64,000 nucleotides of DNA from Microbulbifer agarilyticus (GCF_020171345.1 NZ_JAIUZM010000002.1:62001-126000), one strand, 5' to 3'. Positions 27,659 to 37,089 are shown, counted from the first letter of the stretch. Numbers and translations: made by a program. Notes: generated by a model from the sequence alone, not told the origin.

Positions 27659-29044
27659 ATGTCAGAACAAGCGGAACTGAGCCCAGAAGATATTATTGCC
27701 CGCAGTCCGTCCGAGTCCTTTCAGGACTTGCTGAAGCGGGAAACGGTGGATGTGCCGGACGCGTTGCTGGAAAGTACTGAAACCTATCTCGGATCAGAAG
27801 ATCTCTCTGTCGAGCGCTACACGTCCAAGGCTTTTTTTGACCTGGAAGTGGAAAAAGTCTGGCGTAAGACCTGGCAGATTGCATGTCGCGAAAACCGGTT
27901 GCGCAAGCCCGGAGATTATTTCGTCTACGATATCGTCAATGATTCAATATTGCTGACGCGTACGGAGTCTGGCGAGCTGAAAGCCTTTCATAACTCCTGC
28001 CTGCACCGTGGTCGGGTCCTGAAGCGCGGCGCCGGCAATAGTGACAATCTTCGCTGCCCGTATCACGGCTGGTCGTGGGATCTCGATGGTGAATTCCTCG
28101 GGGCGCCCTGCCAGTGGGACTTCCCCCATGTTACCAAGGAGAACAGTAAACTCCATGAGGTGAAAGTGGATACCTGGGGCGGGTGGGTATTCATCAATAT
28201 GGATGAAGATGCGCCATCCCTCAGAGAGTATATGGAAGTACTTCCTAATCACATGGACCAGTGGAAGCACGAACAGCGTTTTGTCTCACTGCATATCGAG
28301 AAGGTGATTGCCTGTAATTGGAAAGTCGCGCTCGAAGCCTTCATTGAGTCTTATCACGCAATTGCAACGCACCCACAGCTCATGCCTTTCCAGGGTATTG
28401 ATAATTCCCAATATGACATCTGGGGAGATCACGTCAGCCGGACCATCAGTGCCTATGGTGTCGTCAACCCCAGTCACGCGGATCAATTCACTGAACAGCA
28501 GTCGTTGGATGCGATGATGGAGCTGATCGGGGTGCCCGATCGCCCGCAGCTCGCGCCTGGGCAAACCGCTCGCGAGATGTACGCGGCCCTCAACCTCCCG
28601 GTTGCGAATGAGCAGGCAGGGGAAGACTTTGCCGGTCGTACCACCATGTCGGAGCTAATGGACTCCACGTTGTACCTGCTATTCCCGAACTTTGCGCCAT
28701 GGGCTGGCAATGGCACCGTCATTACTTATCGTCACCGCCCGAATGGCGACGATGTTGATAGCTGCATCATGGAAATTTTCCTGTTGACCCGCTTCCCGCA
28801 AGGAACAGAATCACCGCCGGATGCACCGACATTCCGTCTTGGCATTGACCAGCCCTTCAGTGAAGCGGCCGAGGTGATGGGGGCGGGTTTTGCCAATGTG
28901 TTTAATCAGGATGGCGCCAACCTCCCGCAGGTACAGAAAGGGCTGAAAGCCTCCAAAAAGGGTGCTGTAACTCTGGGTAATTACCAGGAAGTGCGGATTC
29001 GACATTTCCATCAGACACTCGACAAGTACCTGAATGAAAAATAG
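27659..29044 (+). CDS. Rieske non-haem iron oxygenase, large (alpha) subunit
   Basis: 461-residue ring-hydroxylating-type oxygenase. The Rieske cluster ligands are Cys114, His116, Cys133 and His136 (CLHRG, then CPYHGWSW). The catalytic iron site is visible as His233 and His238 in ESYHAIATHP. It is long and has no adjacent small subunit of the classic kind, so it may be an alpha3 enzyme, or the SnoaL-like protein could be a beta-like partner. No ferredoxin or reductase neighbours are present. Substrate unknown; such enzymes in steroid and terpenoid clusters hydroxylate alicyclic or aromatic rings. Confidence 0.92.
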   Translation: MSEQAELSPEDIIARSPSESFQDLLKRETVDVPDALLESTETYLGSEDLSVERYTSKAFFDLEVEKVWRKTWQIACRENRLRKPGDYFVYDIVNDSILLTRTESGELKAFHNSCLHRGRVLKRGAGNSDNLRCPYHGWSWDLDGEFLGAPCQWDFPHVTKENSKLHEVKVDTWGGWVFINMDEDAPSLREYMEVLPNHMDQWKHEQRFVSLHIEKVIACNWKVALEAFIESYHAIATHPQLMPFQGIDNSQYDIWGDHVSRTISAYGVVNPSHADQFTEQQSLDAMMELIGVPDRPQLAPGQTAREMYAALNLPVANEQAGEDFAGRTTMSELMDSTLYLLFPNFAPWAGNGTVITYRHRPNGDDVDSCIMEIFLLTRFPQGTESPPDAPTFRLGIDQPFSEAAEVMGAGFANVFNQDGANLPQVQKGLKASKKGAVTLGNYQEVRIRHFHQTLDKYLNEK

Positions 29045-29072
29045 CCGTGCAGGTATATATTGGGAAAGGCCT

Positions 29073-29849
29073 ATGAACAAACTATTAGAACCTTTTTCGC
29101 TCACCGGAAAGGTTGCCTTGGTTACCGGCGCGTCGAGTGGCTTTGGTCTGCACTTTGCACAAGTGTTGGCGGACGCGGGTGCGAAAGTCGTTCTTGCGGC
29201 GCGTCGCACAGATTTACTGGAATCTGCACGTGATGCAATTGCTGACCGAGGTGGTGAGGCTATGGCGGTCACCATGGATGTCACAGATTCAGCAAGTATA
29301 AGCGCTGCTTTCGACCAGATTGAGGAACGGTTTGGCAAGGTTACGGTGGTCGTCAACAACGCGGGTATTTCGATTGCTCGGTTGCTCCTTGAAGTTTCTG
29401 ACAGTGATTGGAATGACGTAGTGAACACCAATCTCAATGGTGTTGCTTATGTCACCAGGGAAGCGGCAAGTCGACTGACCGCCGCTGGCTTGGGTGGCAG
29501 TATCGTGAATATCGCCTCAATCACGGCCAATCGCCTGCAAAAAATGCTCAGCAGTTACGCCTCCGCGAAGGCCGCAGTGGTGCAGTTCACCAAGGCGGCT
29601 GCGCTGGAGCTTGCAGAACACAATATCCGAGTGAATGCCATCTGCCCTGGTTACTTCAGCACACCGTTGATCAGTGAATGGTTGAAGACGGAAGACGGAC
29701 AGGCGCTGGTTAACCGTATTCCGATGCGTCGTACCGGAGAGCTTGGTGAACTCAACGGGCCGTTGCTGCTGCTGGCATCGGATGCCGGCTCTCTCATGAC
29801 AGGCTCATCCATCACCGTGGATGGTGGCCATTTGCTATCGGAGCTATAG
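29073..29849 (+). CDS. short-chain dehydrogenase/reductase (SDR)
   Basis: Classical SDR, 258 residues. TGASSGFG near residue 18, NNAG, Ser in NIASITA and the catalytic Tyr-Lys in YASAK are intact, and the protein ends in a TVDGGH block. ATG at 29073 with GGGAAAGG upstream is preferred to the in-frame ATG at 29034 that overlaps the Rieske gene. Close in overall pattern to the SDR at 1782. Probably oxidises a hydroxyl made by the oxygenase just upstream; inferred from order. Confidence 0.88.
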   Translation: MNKLLEPFSLTGKVALVTGASSGFGLHFAQVLADAGAKVVLAARRTDLLESARDAIADRGGEAMAVTMDVTDSASISAAFDQIEERFGKVTVVVNNAGISIARLLLEVSDSDWNDVVNTNLNGVAYVTREAASRLTAAGLGGSIVNIASITANRLQKMLSSYASAKAAVVQFTKAAALELAEHNIRVNAICPGYFSTPLISEWLKTEDGQALVNRIPMRRTGELGELNGPLLLLASDAGSLMTGSSITVDGGHLLSEL

Positions 29850-29900
29850 GCAAGAGCGTCGTAGTTAAATCTGGACTGACTATTTCAGCGAGGGACCATA

Positions 29901-31523
29901 ATGATGATTAATCCCCTGACAGAAGCGCGTATTCAGCGCGACGGAAAGTACTGGGCAAATACCACCATTTCTGATGGAGCCTGGGAGAAGGCTGCCTCTA
30001 ACCCTGACGATGTGGCGATCTATTTGGAAGACGAAGCGCCGATAACCTATGGTTCCGTCGCATTACAAGCCAGACGTCTGATTACCGGCCTGAGGAAGCT
30101 CGGCCTGGTGCAGGGCGATGTGATTAGCTTTCAGTTGCCAAACTGGCGCGAGTCGGTCGTGCTCGATATCGCTGCGTCTGCAATGGGGCTGATCGTAAAT
30201 CCTGTGATTCCCATATATCGGGATCGTGAGCTGCGCTTTATCCTCAAAGACGCCGGGACCAAGCTCATTTTTATTCCAGAGAAGATTCGTAGCCTAGAGT
30301 TTCCCTCGATGATTGCTGCCCTGCGATCAGAGCTTCCTGATCTCAAGTATGTGGTTACGGCACGTGCGGAGGGAAGTCATGAAGGTACGCTGCGGTTTGA
30401 AGACCTGTTGGATAATTTACCCGCAGATATCAATAGCTTGCCGGATGTAGACCCGAATTCGATTAAAACGATCCTTTATACATCGGGAACCACCGGCACA
30501 CCAAAAGCGGTACTGCACAGCCACAATACACTTGCGCGCATTATTCAGAATTCCGTCGACTGCTGGGACCTCAGAGAAGGCGATATCATGCTGATGCCTT
30601 CACCCGTCACACACATTACCGGTTATGGATCTGGCATGGTGTTGCCATTTATTTCTCCAGTGAAGTCGGCATTGATGGCCCGTTGGGATGCTGATGCAGC
30701 GGTCGAGTACATCCAGCGGGTTGGCGCCTCAGCCAGTGTGGGTGCGACGCCGTTCCTGGTGGAACTCTTGGCGGCAGCAAAACGCCATAAAACGGGATTG
30801 CCCACTATGCGCCTATTCGCCTGTGGCGGCGCCGCCGTGCCGCCACAGATCATCCACCGCTGCTACGAAGAATTGGATCATTGCCGTGCGTTTCGCGTGT
30901 ATGGCAGTACCGAAACACCGGTCATTACCCAGGGCTTTGTTCGGGACGGTGAGCAGAACCTCGCGGCGGAAACCGACGGTATGATTTATGGGTATGACGT
31001 AAAGATTGTCGATGATAAGGGTAATGAGGTTCCGGTTGGCGTTGACGGTGAGATTACTGCCCGTGGTGCTGGCATGATGCTTGGCTATGCCGACCCGCAA
31101 CAAAACCGTGAAGCCCATGATGACGAAGGTTATTTTTACACTGGCGATATCGGCATGCGCACAGCGGACAATGCCATCCTGATTACCGACCGTAAGAAGG
31201 ACATCATAATTCGCGGTGGTGAGAATCTGAGTGCGAAGGAAATCGAGGACGTATTGCACGATCACCCTCAAATTAAAGAGGCTGCCGTTGTAGCGATGCC
31301 ACACTACCGTCTGGGCGAAGGCGTCTGCGCCTTTGTGATTCCGGTCTCGGATGACCATAAGCTTGACCTACCTAAAATCGCTGAATTTGCTGACAAAGCC
31401 GCTTTGGCAAAACAGAAAATTCCCGAACATGTAGAGTTTGTTGAAGACTTGCCGAGAACGGCCAGTGGAAAAGTCAAGAAAGATATCTTGCGTAAGGAAA
31501 TTTCCGATCTTTTTCTTGGCTGA
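29901..31523 (+). CDS. AMP-dependent acyl-CoA ligase
   Basis: Adenylate-forming enzyme of 540 residues. The P-loop YTSGTTGTPK, the adenine motif VYGSTE, the hinge TDRKKDIIIRGGENLSAKEIE and the C-terminal catalytic Lys in RTASGKVKKD are all present, so it should activate a carboxylic acid to its CoA ester. The upstream ATG pair follows GCGAGGGACC. It resembles medium-chain fatty acid or cyclohexanecarboxylate ligases; the substrate cannot be read from sequence. It would commit the pathway acid to beta-oxidation by the ACADs and hydratases nearby. Confidence 0.92.
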   Translation: MMINPLTEARIQRDGKYWANTTISDGAWEKAASNPDDVAIYLEDEAPITYGSVALQARRLITGLRKLGLVQGDVISFQLPNWRESVVLDIAASAMGLIVNPVIPIYRDRELRFILKDAGTKLIFIPEKIRSLEFPSMIAALRSELPDLKYVVTARAEGSHEGTLRFEDLLDNLPADINSLPDVDPNSIKTILYTSGTTGTPKAVLHSHNTLARIIQNSVDCWDLREGDIMLMPSPVTHITGYGSGMVLPFISPVKSALMARWDADAAVEYIQRVGASASVGATPFLVELLAAAKRHKTGLPTMRLFACGGAAVPPQIIHRCYEELDHCRAFRVYGSTETPVITQGFVRDGEQNLAAETDGMIYGYDVKIVDDKGNEVPVGVDGEITARGAGMMLGYADPQQNREAHDDEGYFYTGDIGMRTADNAILITDRKKDIIIRGGENLSAKEIEDVLHDHPQIKEAAVVAMPHYRLGEGVCAFVIPVSDDHKLDLPKIAEFADKAALAKQKIPEHVEFVEDLPRTASGKVKKDILRKEISDLFLG

Positions 31524-31550
31524 AAGATTATTTTGAAAAGGAAGACAGTA

Positions 31551-32306
31551 ATGGGAACCTTGACCAATAAAACGGCTGTGGTAATTGGCGCTTCAGGTGC
31601 GCAGAATTTTGGCTCAGCGATTGCACGTCGTCTCGCAGCTGAGGGCGCGAACGTTGTTGTTGCAGCCAGACGCAAGGAACCACTGGAGGCGCTTGCGAAA
31701 GAGATCGGTGGTCTGGCAGTGGCTTGCGATATCACTGATGAAGATCAAATCCAGAGCCTGTTTGACAGTGCATTGAAGGAATACGGAAACGTCGACATTG
31801 CGATAAATTCTGCGGGCATTCACGCCGCTGGGCTGATCGATGATCTCACTGCCGATCAGATTCGGCCAACCTTGGAAATTAGTTTTGTCGGCGCATTGCT
31901 GTTTTTCAAGTGGGCTGCCAAGTCGATGGCACATGGTGGTTCGGTGGTGACGATTTCCTCACTCACTGCGAGGATTCCTGGTCCGGAAATGGCTGTGTAT
32001 GCAGGGGCAAGGTCCGGTATCGACTATGCGATCAAAGTTGCGGCAGTGGAATATGCTGCGAAGAAAGTTCGCTTTAATTCTATCGCGGCCGGTTTGATTG
32101 AAACAGACATGACAGCGCCCTTCTTTGGTGTAGGACCATTGATTGATGCCTTTGTGGCTGATACGCCAGCCGGTCGTATGGGTACCGTCGATGATATCGC
32201 CGAGGCAGCGTTATATCTTGCAGATGAAACGCGTTCCGGTTTTGTAAATGGGCAGTTGTTGGACCTTTCGGGTGGTCAGCAAATGGGCCATTTGCCCCGC
32301 CTATAA
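31551..32306 (+). CDS. divergent SDR with altered catalytic motif
   Basis: SDR of about 251 residues. The Rossmann loop is atypical (VIGASGAQNFGSA instead of TGxxxGxG), NSAG replaces NNAG, and the catalytic Tyr-x3-Lys reads YAGAR, with Arg in place of Lys. The Ser in TISSLTA is kept, and the C-terminus ends LLDLSGGQQ. The Lys change may weaken or alter activity, though Arg can sometimes substitute. ATG at 31551 behind AAGGAAG is chosen over an in-frame ATG at 31533. Sits between the acyl-CoA ligase and the FDOR-type gene in the same run. Confidence 0.84.
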   Translation: MGTLTNKTAVVIGASGAQNFGSAIARRLAAEGANVVVAARRKEPLEALAKEIGGLAVACDITDEDQIQSLFDSALKEYGNVDIAINSAGIHAAGLIDDLTADQIRPTLEISFVGALLFFKWAAKSMAHGGSVVTISSLTARIPGPEMAVYAGARSGIDYAIKVAAVEYAAKKVRFNSIAAGLIETDMTAPFFGVGPLIDAFVADTPAGRMGTVDDIAEAALYLADETRSGFVNGQLLDLSGGQQMGHLPRL

Positions 32307-32382
32307 TCGCCGGCCGCCTCAAGAGAGGCCCATTGAGGCCACGGTTGTAAACAACTCCAATAATCTAAAACGGAGGTTCGTC

Positions 32383-32898
32383 ATGTCTAAGGATATGCAG
32401 GGTTATGAAGACGTAACGATATATGGTTTGTCAGAGGAGCGAGAGAACGAACTGCTGAAAAAGCAGATTGAGTGCAACTTCATCTGGACTAATAAGGAAG
32501 GGCACGGTCTTGGTGTAATCATGAATTACATTGCCAAGAATGGTTCCATCTGGGTCACGGCAACTAGCCAGCGACCACGGGTCAAGGCACTGCGCAGGGA
32601 CCCGCGTGCATCGGTGGTTATTTCCAGCATGGGCACTGACATGGGGCCGGGCAAGACTGTTACCTATAAAGGACGGGTCAAGATCCATGATGACCAGGCA
32701 ACTAAGGACTGGTTCTATCCCGCAATGGCCAAGATCATCTCGCCCTATCCTGCGCCGACAGAAGAGGCGGCGATCGCGCACCTGGATACACCCCTACGAG
32801 TCATTATTGAGTTGGTTCCAGAAAAAACCATCAAGTTTGACGGCGATAGTATTGCGAAGTCCTCTCACGAGGGGACCATCCCGGGAACGTCGGCCTGA
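32383..32898 (+). CDS. pyridoxamine-5'-phosphate-oxidase-fold protein, possible F420/flavin reductase (FDOR), copy 1
   Basis: 171-residue split-barrel protein of the PPOX/FDOR superfamily. NFIWTNKEGHGLGVIMNYI and IWVTATSQRPRVKALRRDPR match the cofactor-binding strands and the Arg/Lys-rich loop that binds F420 or FMN phosphate in FDORs. An ATG behind CGGAGG at 32383 is clear. It has a paralog at 34547. Because a complete F420 operon lies 15 kb away in the same cluster, F420-dependent ene or ketone reduction is attractive, but FMN or haem use cannot be excluded. Last gene of the long run from 19501. Confidence 0.85.
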   Translation: MSKDMQGYEDVTIYGLSEERENELLKKQIECNFIWTNKEGHGLGVIMNYIAKNGSIWVTATSQRPRVKALRRDPRASVVISSMGTDMGPGKTVTYKGRVKIHDDQATKDWFYPAMAKIISPYPAPTEEAAIAHLDTPLRVIIELVPEKTIKFDGDSIAKSSHEGTIPGTSA

Positions 32899-32946
32899 TT
32901 CTCATAACAGGAGTTTTCAGGTTCGGTAGGCGTACTTTAGGGAGGT

Positions 32947-32979
32947 AAAAAAACAGGCGCGTTTAGCGCCTGTTTTTTT
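32947..32979. terminator. bidirectional terminator
   Basis: Fourteen-base perfect inverted repeat: seven A then CAGGCGC, loop GTTTA, then GCGCCTG and seven T. It closes the plus-strand run at 32898 and the convergent P450 gene at 33026. Confidence 0.93.
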
Positions 32980-33025
32980 ATTCCCAAGGTCAAGGCGCGT
33001 TGCGCCTATCTACCTTTTAGCGATA

Positions 33026-34282
33026 TTAAGGTTCGATGATCACGGGAATTTCCTCCAGCCCGCGCAGAAGAAGGTGAGGCATATATTCCAGCTTGTCAGC
33101 AGGGCAAGCGAGTCTAAAGTTACTGCTATTTTCGATGAGCTTCTCCCAGGCGACGATCATTTCCAGTTTGGATAGGTGTTGCCCGATGCAGACATGGGAA
33201 CCGAATCCAAACGCCACGTGACGGTTGACGTTCTTTCTGGTTAAATCGAATTTTTGCGGATTCTCAAACATCTTTTCATCGTGATTCGACGAGAAGTACT
33301 TAAGCAGTACCATGCTGCCAGCTGGAATCGTGACATCGCCAAGGGTGTAATCCGCTTTACAGACACGCCACATGTTGGAGGTTGGTGACGCGATACGCAA
33401 GGATTCTTCCACCAGTGTCGGGATAAGCGACGGGTCATCGCGCACCATTTTTTGCTGTTCAGGATGCATACAGAGCTGGCGCATGCCTTCCGCCAAGGTA
33501 GCCGTGGTGGTTTCATTGCCCGCAACCAGGAACTGAGTGCAATGGGAGAGCTGCTCCTCAATCGTCAGCGGGCGCCCCTCATAGGTGGCATGTGCTATGA
33601 GTGTTAACAGGTCGTCCTGTGGCTTCTCTCGGCGCTCATTCAGCGCTTCAACGAACCAATCGTATTCGTCTTTGACTCCGGCGTGGGCAGCTAGCAGCGT
33701 TTCTTTGTCACCCAGCTGCGAGAAAACAGTAACGTTGTCGACCGTCCATTTGAACGCTAGGTCTCGCATCTCCAGGGGCATGCCTAGTACATGCATGATG
33801 ACGGAAAGTGGAAGGGGGCGGGTAAATTTCTCGATAAAATTAAACCCCTCTCCCTTGGGGAGAGTACTGATCAATTGATCGGTAAAGTCACTAATCCAGG
33901 GGCGGTATTTGGCCAAATTCTTGGCCAGGAAGAAGTCCCTGAGCTCATCGCGATAGAGCTTATGCTTTGGGTCGTCAACCGTAAGCAGTGTCCCCTTGCC
34001 AAGGTCGTAGGTATTTGCCATCGCCGCCGCAATATCGTCATCTAGCGCGGCATCGGCACCCTGTGCGAGGGCAAAATCGTTGGTAAATATATCGGGCTTT
34101 TTGTGCGCTTCGCGTACAAGTTCGTACGTCGAGACGATATAGATACCGGAGGACGGGTCCTGATAGACCGGTGCCTTCTCACGCAAGGTTTTGTCAAAGT
34201 GATATGGACACTTGAGTGTTTCGGAGTCAAACAATGGCATCTCAGCCAAAGATTGCGGATCTTCTAGGATTGCCTCAGTCAT
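33026..34282 (-). CDS. cytochrome P450
   Basis: 418-residue soluble bacterial P450. Haem ligand Cys365 lies in FGFGSHVCIGQH, the I-helix oxygen-activation motif is GNETTT, and the K-helix ExxR is in EESLR. No membrane segment. Start ATG follows GAGGAAAG, and an operator at 34381 lies about 100 bases upstream. No ferredoxin or ferredoxin reductase is adjacent; the rubredoxin-rubredoxin reductase fusion at 7787 is the only obvious electron donor in the window, though others may lie elsewhere. Members of this type hydroxylate terpenoids, steroids and alicyclics. Confidence 0.95.
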   Translation of the reverse strand: MTEAILEDPQSLAEMPLFDSETLKCPYHFDKTLREKAPVYQDPSSGIYIVSTYELVREAHKKPDIFTNDFALAQGADAALDDDIAAAMANTYDLGKGTLLTVDDPKHKLYRDELRDFFLAKNLAKYRPWISDFTDQLISTLPKGEGFNFIEKFTRPLPLSVIMHVLGMPLEMRDLAFKWTVDNVTVFSQLGDKETLLAAHAGVKDEYDWFVEALNERREKPQDDLLTLIAHATYEGRPLTIEEQLSHCTQFLVAGNETTTATLAEGMRQLCMHPEQQKMVRDDPSLIPTLVEESLRIASPTSNMWRVCKADYTLGDVTIPAGSMVLLKYFSSNHDEKMFENPQKFDLTRKNVNRHVAFGFGSHVCIGQHLSKLEMIVAWEKLIENSSNFRLACPADKLEYMPHLLLRGLEEIPVIIEP

Positions 34283-34380
34283 ATGCTCTTTCCTCGTTAT
34301 TGTCCAAGTATGATGCGGTATAGAAAATGCAATTCGGATTGCTACGTTGCCCGATGATAGTAGCAGGGGATTTAAAATAA

Positions 34381-34402
34381 AAACAAGCAGTACGGTTTGT
34401 TT
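34381..34402. promoter_or_regulatory. putative regulon operator (N8 class), copy 5
   Basis: Arms AAACAAG and TTTGTTT around spacer CAGTACGG, upstream of the P450. It is the least conserved copy in the right arm; a further TTTGTTT follows at 34405. The rest of the 264-base gap shows no gene. Confidence 0.6.
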
Positions 34403-34546
34403 TGGTTTGTTTCTTGATCTGGATCAATCGGTGAGAGTAGTGCAGGTAAGTAAAAAGAGGATGCCCGTGGTGAGCACCCTCTGAAGTACCAGGCGCAGGC
34501 ACCGCCCGTATATTACGATGGCGATACCGGTATCTATGGGGCGAAA

Positions 34547-35074
34547 CTATTGCTCTGGTTGTAATGTTGCTTGGCTATTAATCGCATCTGAGGTTTTGTC
34601 CCGCATGGATCCGCCGTCAAATGAGATGGTTTTTTCCGGGACGACTTCAATAACGATGCGCTCCGGTGTGTCGAGGAATTGCACAAACAAATCCGGCGTA
34701 GGGGCGGGATTATTGGTATGCCGGGCAAAGTCGGGATAGAACCAGTCTTTAGTCTCTTGATCGGTGTGCAGTACTGCATGCCCCTTAAAGGTAATGGACT
34801 GGCTGACATCGATGTCTGTACCGGCACTGGAAATGACTACACTGCAGCGATTATCTCTTGCCAGAGCTTTCATGCGAGCCCGTTGTGCGGTGGCAGTACA
34901 CCAGATACGACCATTGCGCCAGATATAACTCATGGTGACGCCCATGCCGTGCCCGGCCTTGTTGGTCCAGATAAACGTTAACTCGTTTTGTTTTCGTAGG
35001 AGCGCCTCTTCTCTATCGTTGGTTAGCCCGTACATAGTCACGTCATCATAGTTTTTCACATGGCTATCACTCAT
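34547..35074 (-). CDS. pyridoxamine-5'-phosphate-oxidase-fold protein, possible F420/flavin reductase (FDOR), copy 2
   Basis: 175-residue paralog of the gene at 32383, sharing the DVTMYGL start, TFIWTNKAGHGMGVTMSYI, and IWCTATAQRARMKALARDNR cofactor loop. Start ATG behind AGGAGAG. Monocistronic on the minus strand, divergent from an SDR across the operator at 35280. The two copies lie in different transcription units of the same regulon, so they may act on different intermediates or form a heterodimer. Cofactor assignment is not possible by eye. Confidence 0.85.
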   Translation of the reverse strand: MSDSHVKNYDDVTMYGLTNDREEALLRKQNELTFIWTNKAGHGMGVTMSYIWRNGRIWCTATAQRARMKALARDNRCSVVISSAGTDIDVSQSITFKGHAVLHTDQETKDWFYPDFARHTNNPAPTPDLFVQFLDTPERIVIEVVPEKTISFDGGSMRDKTSDAINSQATLQPEQ

Positions 35075-35279
35075 GGGGTTGTCTCTCCTGCTTTGTTGAC
35101 CAATGTGTTGTTACCTGGCTGAAATACTCGGCTGTCCGCACATACCCGGTGGCTCAATGGAATCGTCGTATTTTCAGTGCAGCCTGTAATTCGTGACATA
35201 TACGACTATTGCCACTGTCACAGCTAAGGCGCTCCGTTCTTTACAGCGAGATTTTCCTTTCCATTTCAATCATGTTAAA

Positions 35280-35301
35280 AAACAGTACAATCTGACTGTT
35301 T
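35280..35301. promoter_or_regulatory. putative regulon operator (N8 class), copy 6
   Basis: Perfect arms AAACAGT and ACTGTTT around spacer ACAATCTG, the best-matching 22-bp copy, in the gap between the FDOR-type gene (-) and the SDR operon (+). Confidence 0.75.
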
Positions 35302-35676
35302 ATCTGATAAGGTACAGATCTAACTATTCGAATGCAAGCGCCGCCTGGGTATCGATAACCGGTGTTTGTTGGTCCTGATGGCTGTAACTCTGTCAGTAAA
35401 AGTGCTTATAAATCAGCTTGTAAGGAGCCAGCGAAGGATAGACAACATTGGCCGATGTGCCTGATCGTTAACTATCAGTTGCTGTTAGTGAAAGCACGTG
35501 CAGTCGATATGCGTTTGGCGCGAAAATCAACTAGCGCGAAATTATGGATTGCCGATCTTGACGAATGTCATGGTTGTGCAACGCCTTGTCGCGATCCGAT
35601 GCGCAAAAGTTATATATATGGTACAAAGTTTCAGGAAGTCTTAATAATTCAAAATAATACGAGGCTCGGTTACATC
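35302..35676 (+). other. long leader before the SDR, no gene seen
   Basis: The 375 bases from the operator to the SDR start hold an in-frame extension of the SDR, but its predicted product shows no family pattern and the SDR fold begins only at 35677. No promoter, riboswitch or RNA gene was recognised. Confidence 0.5.
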
Positions 35677-36447
35677 ATGGGACGCGTAGATAATAAAGTA
35701 GCGATTATTACAGGTGCTGCCTCTGGCTTGGGGCTCGCATCGGCGAAGCGGCTGGCGCAAGAGGGCGCTTCGGTGATTATGGCCGATATTGACGTTGCAC
35801 GCGGAGAGATTGAAGCCGCAAACATCGATGGTGCAGCGTTTGTAAAGCTAGACGTGACCAGTGAATCCGCTTGGGAGAAACTGGTCGATGACGTAGTTTC
35901 GGACTACGGATCGTTGGATATTCTTCTCAATTGCGCCGGTGTTGCCGAGTTGGCCACGATTGAGCAGACAAGCGAAGCGTTATGGCGCAAGGTCAACGCG
36001 GTGGGTACCGATGGTACCTTTTTTGGCTGTAAGCACGCCCTTCGTGTGATGAAAGCGCAGGGTCGCGGATCTATTATCAATATGTGTTCAACCGCGAGCA
36101 TTCAGGGCGGGCCGGCAATTTTTGCCTATGCCACATCCAAGAGTGCGATTCGCGGAATGACTAAATCAGTTGCCTGTTTAAGCGCTCAGGCCGGTTACGG
36201 TGTTCGCTGTAACTCCATTCATCCGGGCAATATGTCCACACCTATGCTCGATACGATGTACAACATCGTTCTGGAGCACGATCCAGTAACTGCTGCGCAG
36301 ATGAAAAAAAGCTGGGTTGGCGATCCGGTGGATGTAGCCAATATGGTGCTTTTTCTTTCCTCTGATGAGTCTGTATCTGTCAATGGTGCAGAAATGGTGA
36401 TCGATAACACGGTGACCATCACCGAGGGTATGGTTCCCAAAATCTAA
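35677..36447 (+). CDS. short-chain dehydrogenase/reductase (SDR)
   Basis: Classical SDR of 256 residues (3-alpha/20-beta-hydroxysteroid-dehydrogenase-like pattern). MGRVDNKVAIITGAASGLG, NCAG, the Ser in MCSTASIQ and Tyr-Lys in YATSK are intact; NSIHPGNMSTPM is the usual post-catalytic block. ATG at 35677 is chosen because the family starts there; GAGG lies 13 bases upstream, rather far. The 105-codon in-frame extension is not supported. First gene of a plus-strand operon with a SnoaL-like protein, carotenoid-type oxygenase 2 and a GFA protein. Confidence 0.87.
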   Translation: MGRVDNKVAIITGAASGLGLASAKRLAQEGASVIMADIDVARGEIEAANIDGAAFVKLDVTSESAWEKLVDDVVSDYGSLDILLNCAGVAELATIEQTSEALWRKVNAVGTDGTFFGCKHALRVMKAQGRGSIINMCSTASIQGGPAIFAYATSKSAIRGMTKSVACLSAQAGYGVRCNSIHPGNMSTPMLDTMYNIVLEHDPVTAAQMKKSWVGDPVDVANMVLFLSSDESVSVNGAEMVIDNTVTITEGMVPKI

Positions 36448-36482
36448 CTAGGTCACAGCGGTAGCTTCTCAGGAATTAGCCA

Positions 36483-37001
36483 ATGAATGAAACTGATTTT
36501 CTCCAGTTAGAGTCTTCGTTTCGTGCCAGTTACTACGCGTATGCCGAAGGGCTTGATCGAAAAAACTGGGAAAAAGTACGACGCTGCTTTGCCGATGAAC
36601 TGTATCTTGATTATGGTCCCGCCGTTGATCCAACGGTTTCGCCAGATAAGCCCAAGAACGCGGATGAGTGGGTTAGTCGGTTGCGGCATAACATCGGTGG
36701 GTTTGATCTAACGCACCATGTGATTACCAATTTTCGGGTCGACGTGTCGGGCGAATTACCAAGCTGTAAAGCCTATATGGTCGCGGATCATATGATTTTT
36801 CCGGATGCTTCGATGCCGGTGGCAGGACCCGAAGATGTTATTACCGTGATCGGTGAGTACACCAATTCCTATCAGCGAGTTGGTGATGAGTGGAAAATCT
36901 TGAAATCCCGTCTTGAGGTATTTGGATCAAAGGGTAATTTGGATTTGTTTGCGCGTGCGATGGAGCGCGTATCCACCACAGAGGCATTTGCGGCCCCATA
37001 G
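36483..37001 (+). CDS. SnoaL-like/NTF2-fold protein (copy 2)
   Basis: 172-residue SnoaL-like domain protein. N-terminal helix FRASYYAYAEGLDRKNW, then FADELYLDYGPA and a sheet with HHVITNFRVDVSG and YTNSYQRVGDEWKIL. It probably dehydrates, isomerises or binds a small hydrophobic substrate. It lies 35 bases after the SDR and 88 before carotenoid-type oxygenase 2, as the other SnoaL-like gene neighbours oxygenase 1. Conserved acidic and His residues could be catalytic, but none can be assigned with confidence. Confidence 0.82.
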   Translation: MNETDFLQLESSFRASYYAYAEGLDRKNWEKVRRCFADELYLDYGPAVDPTVSPDKPKNADEWVSRLRHNIGGFDLTHHVITNFRVDVSGELPSCKAYMVADHMIFPDASMPVAGPEDVITVIGEYTNSYQRVGDEWKILKSRLEVFGSKGNLDLFARAMERVSTTEAFAAP

Positions 37002-37089
37002 TTAACCTATAGGTAAACTGTACGCGGAGCGTTGGCGCTACTCGTGGTAAGGCGACCTGAGCAAATAAGGATAATTTAGGAGTTTGGCG

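Noticed and set aside
35362..35676. In-frame 105-codon extension of the SDR
   Set aside because: It shows no known domain, and SDR proteins begin at the ATG at 35677.
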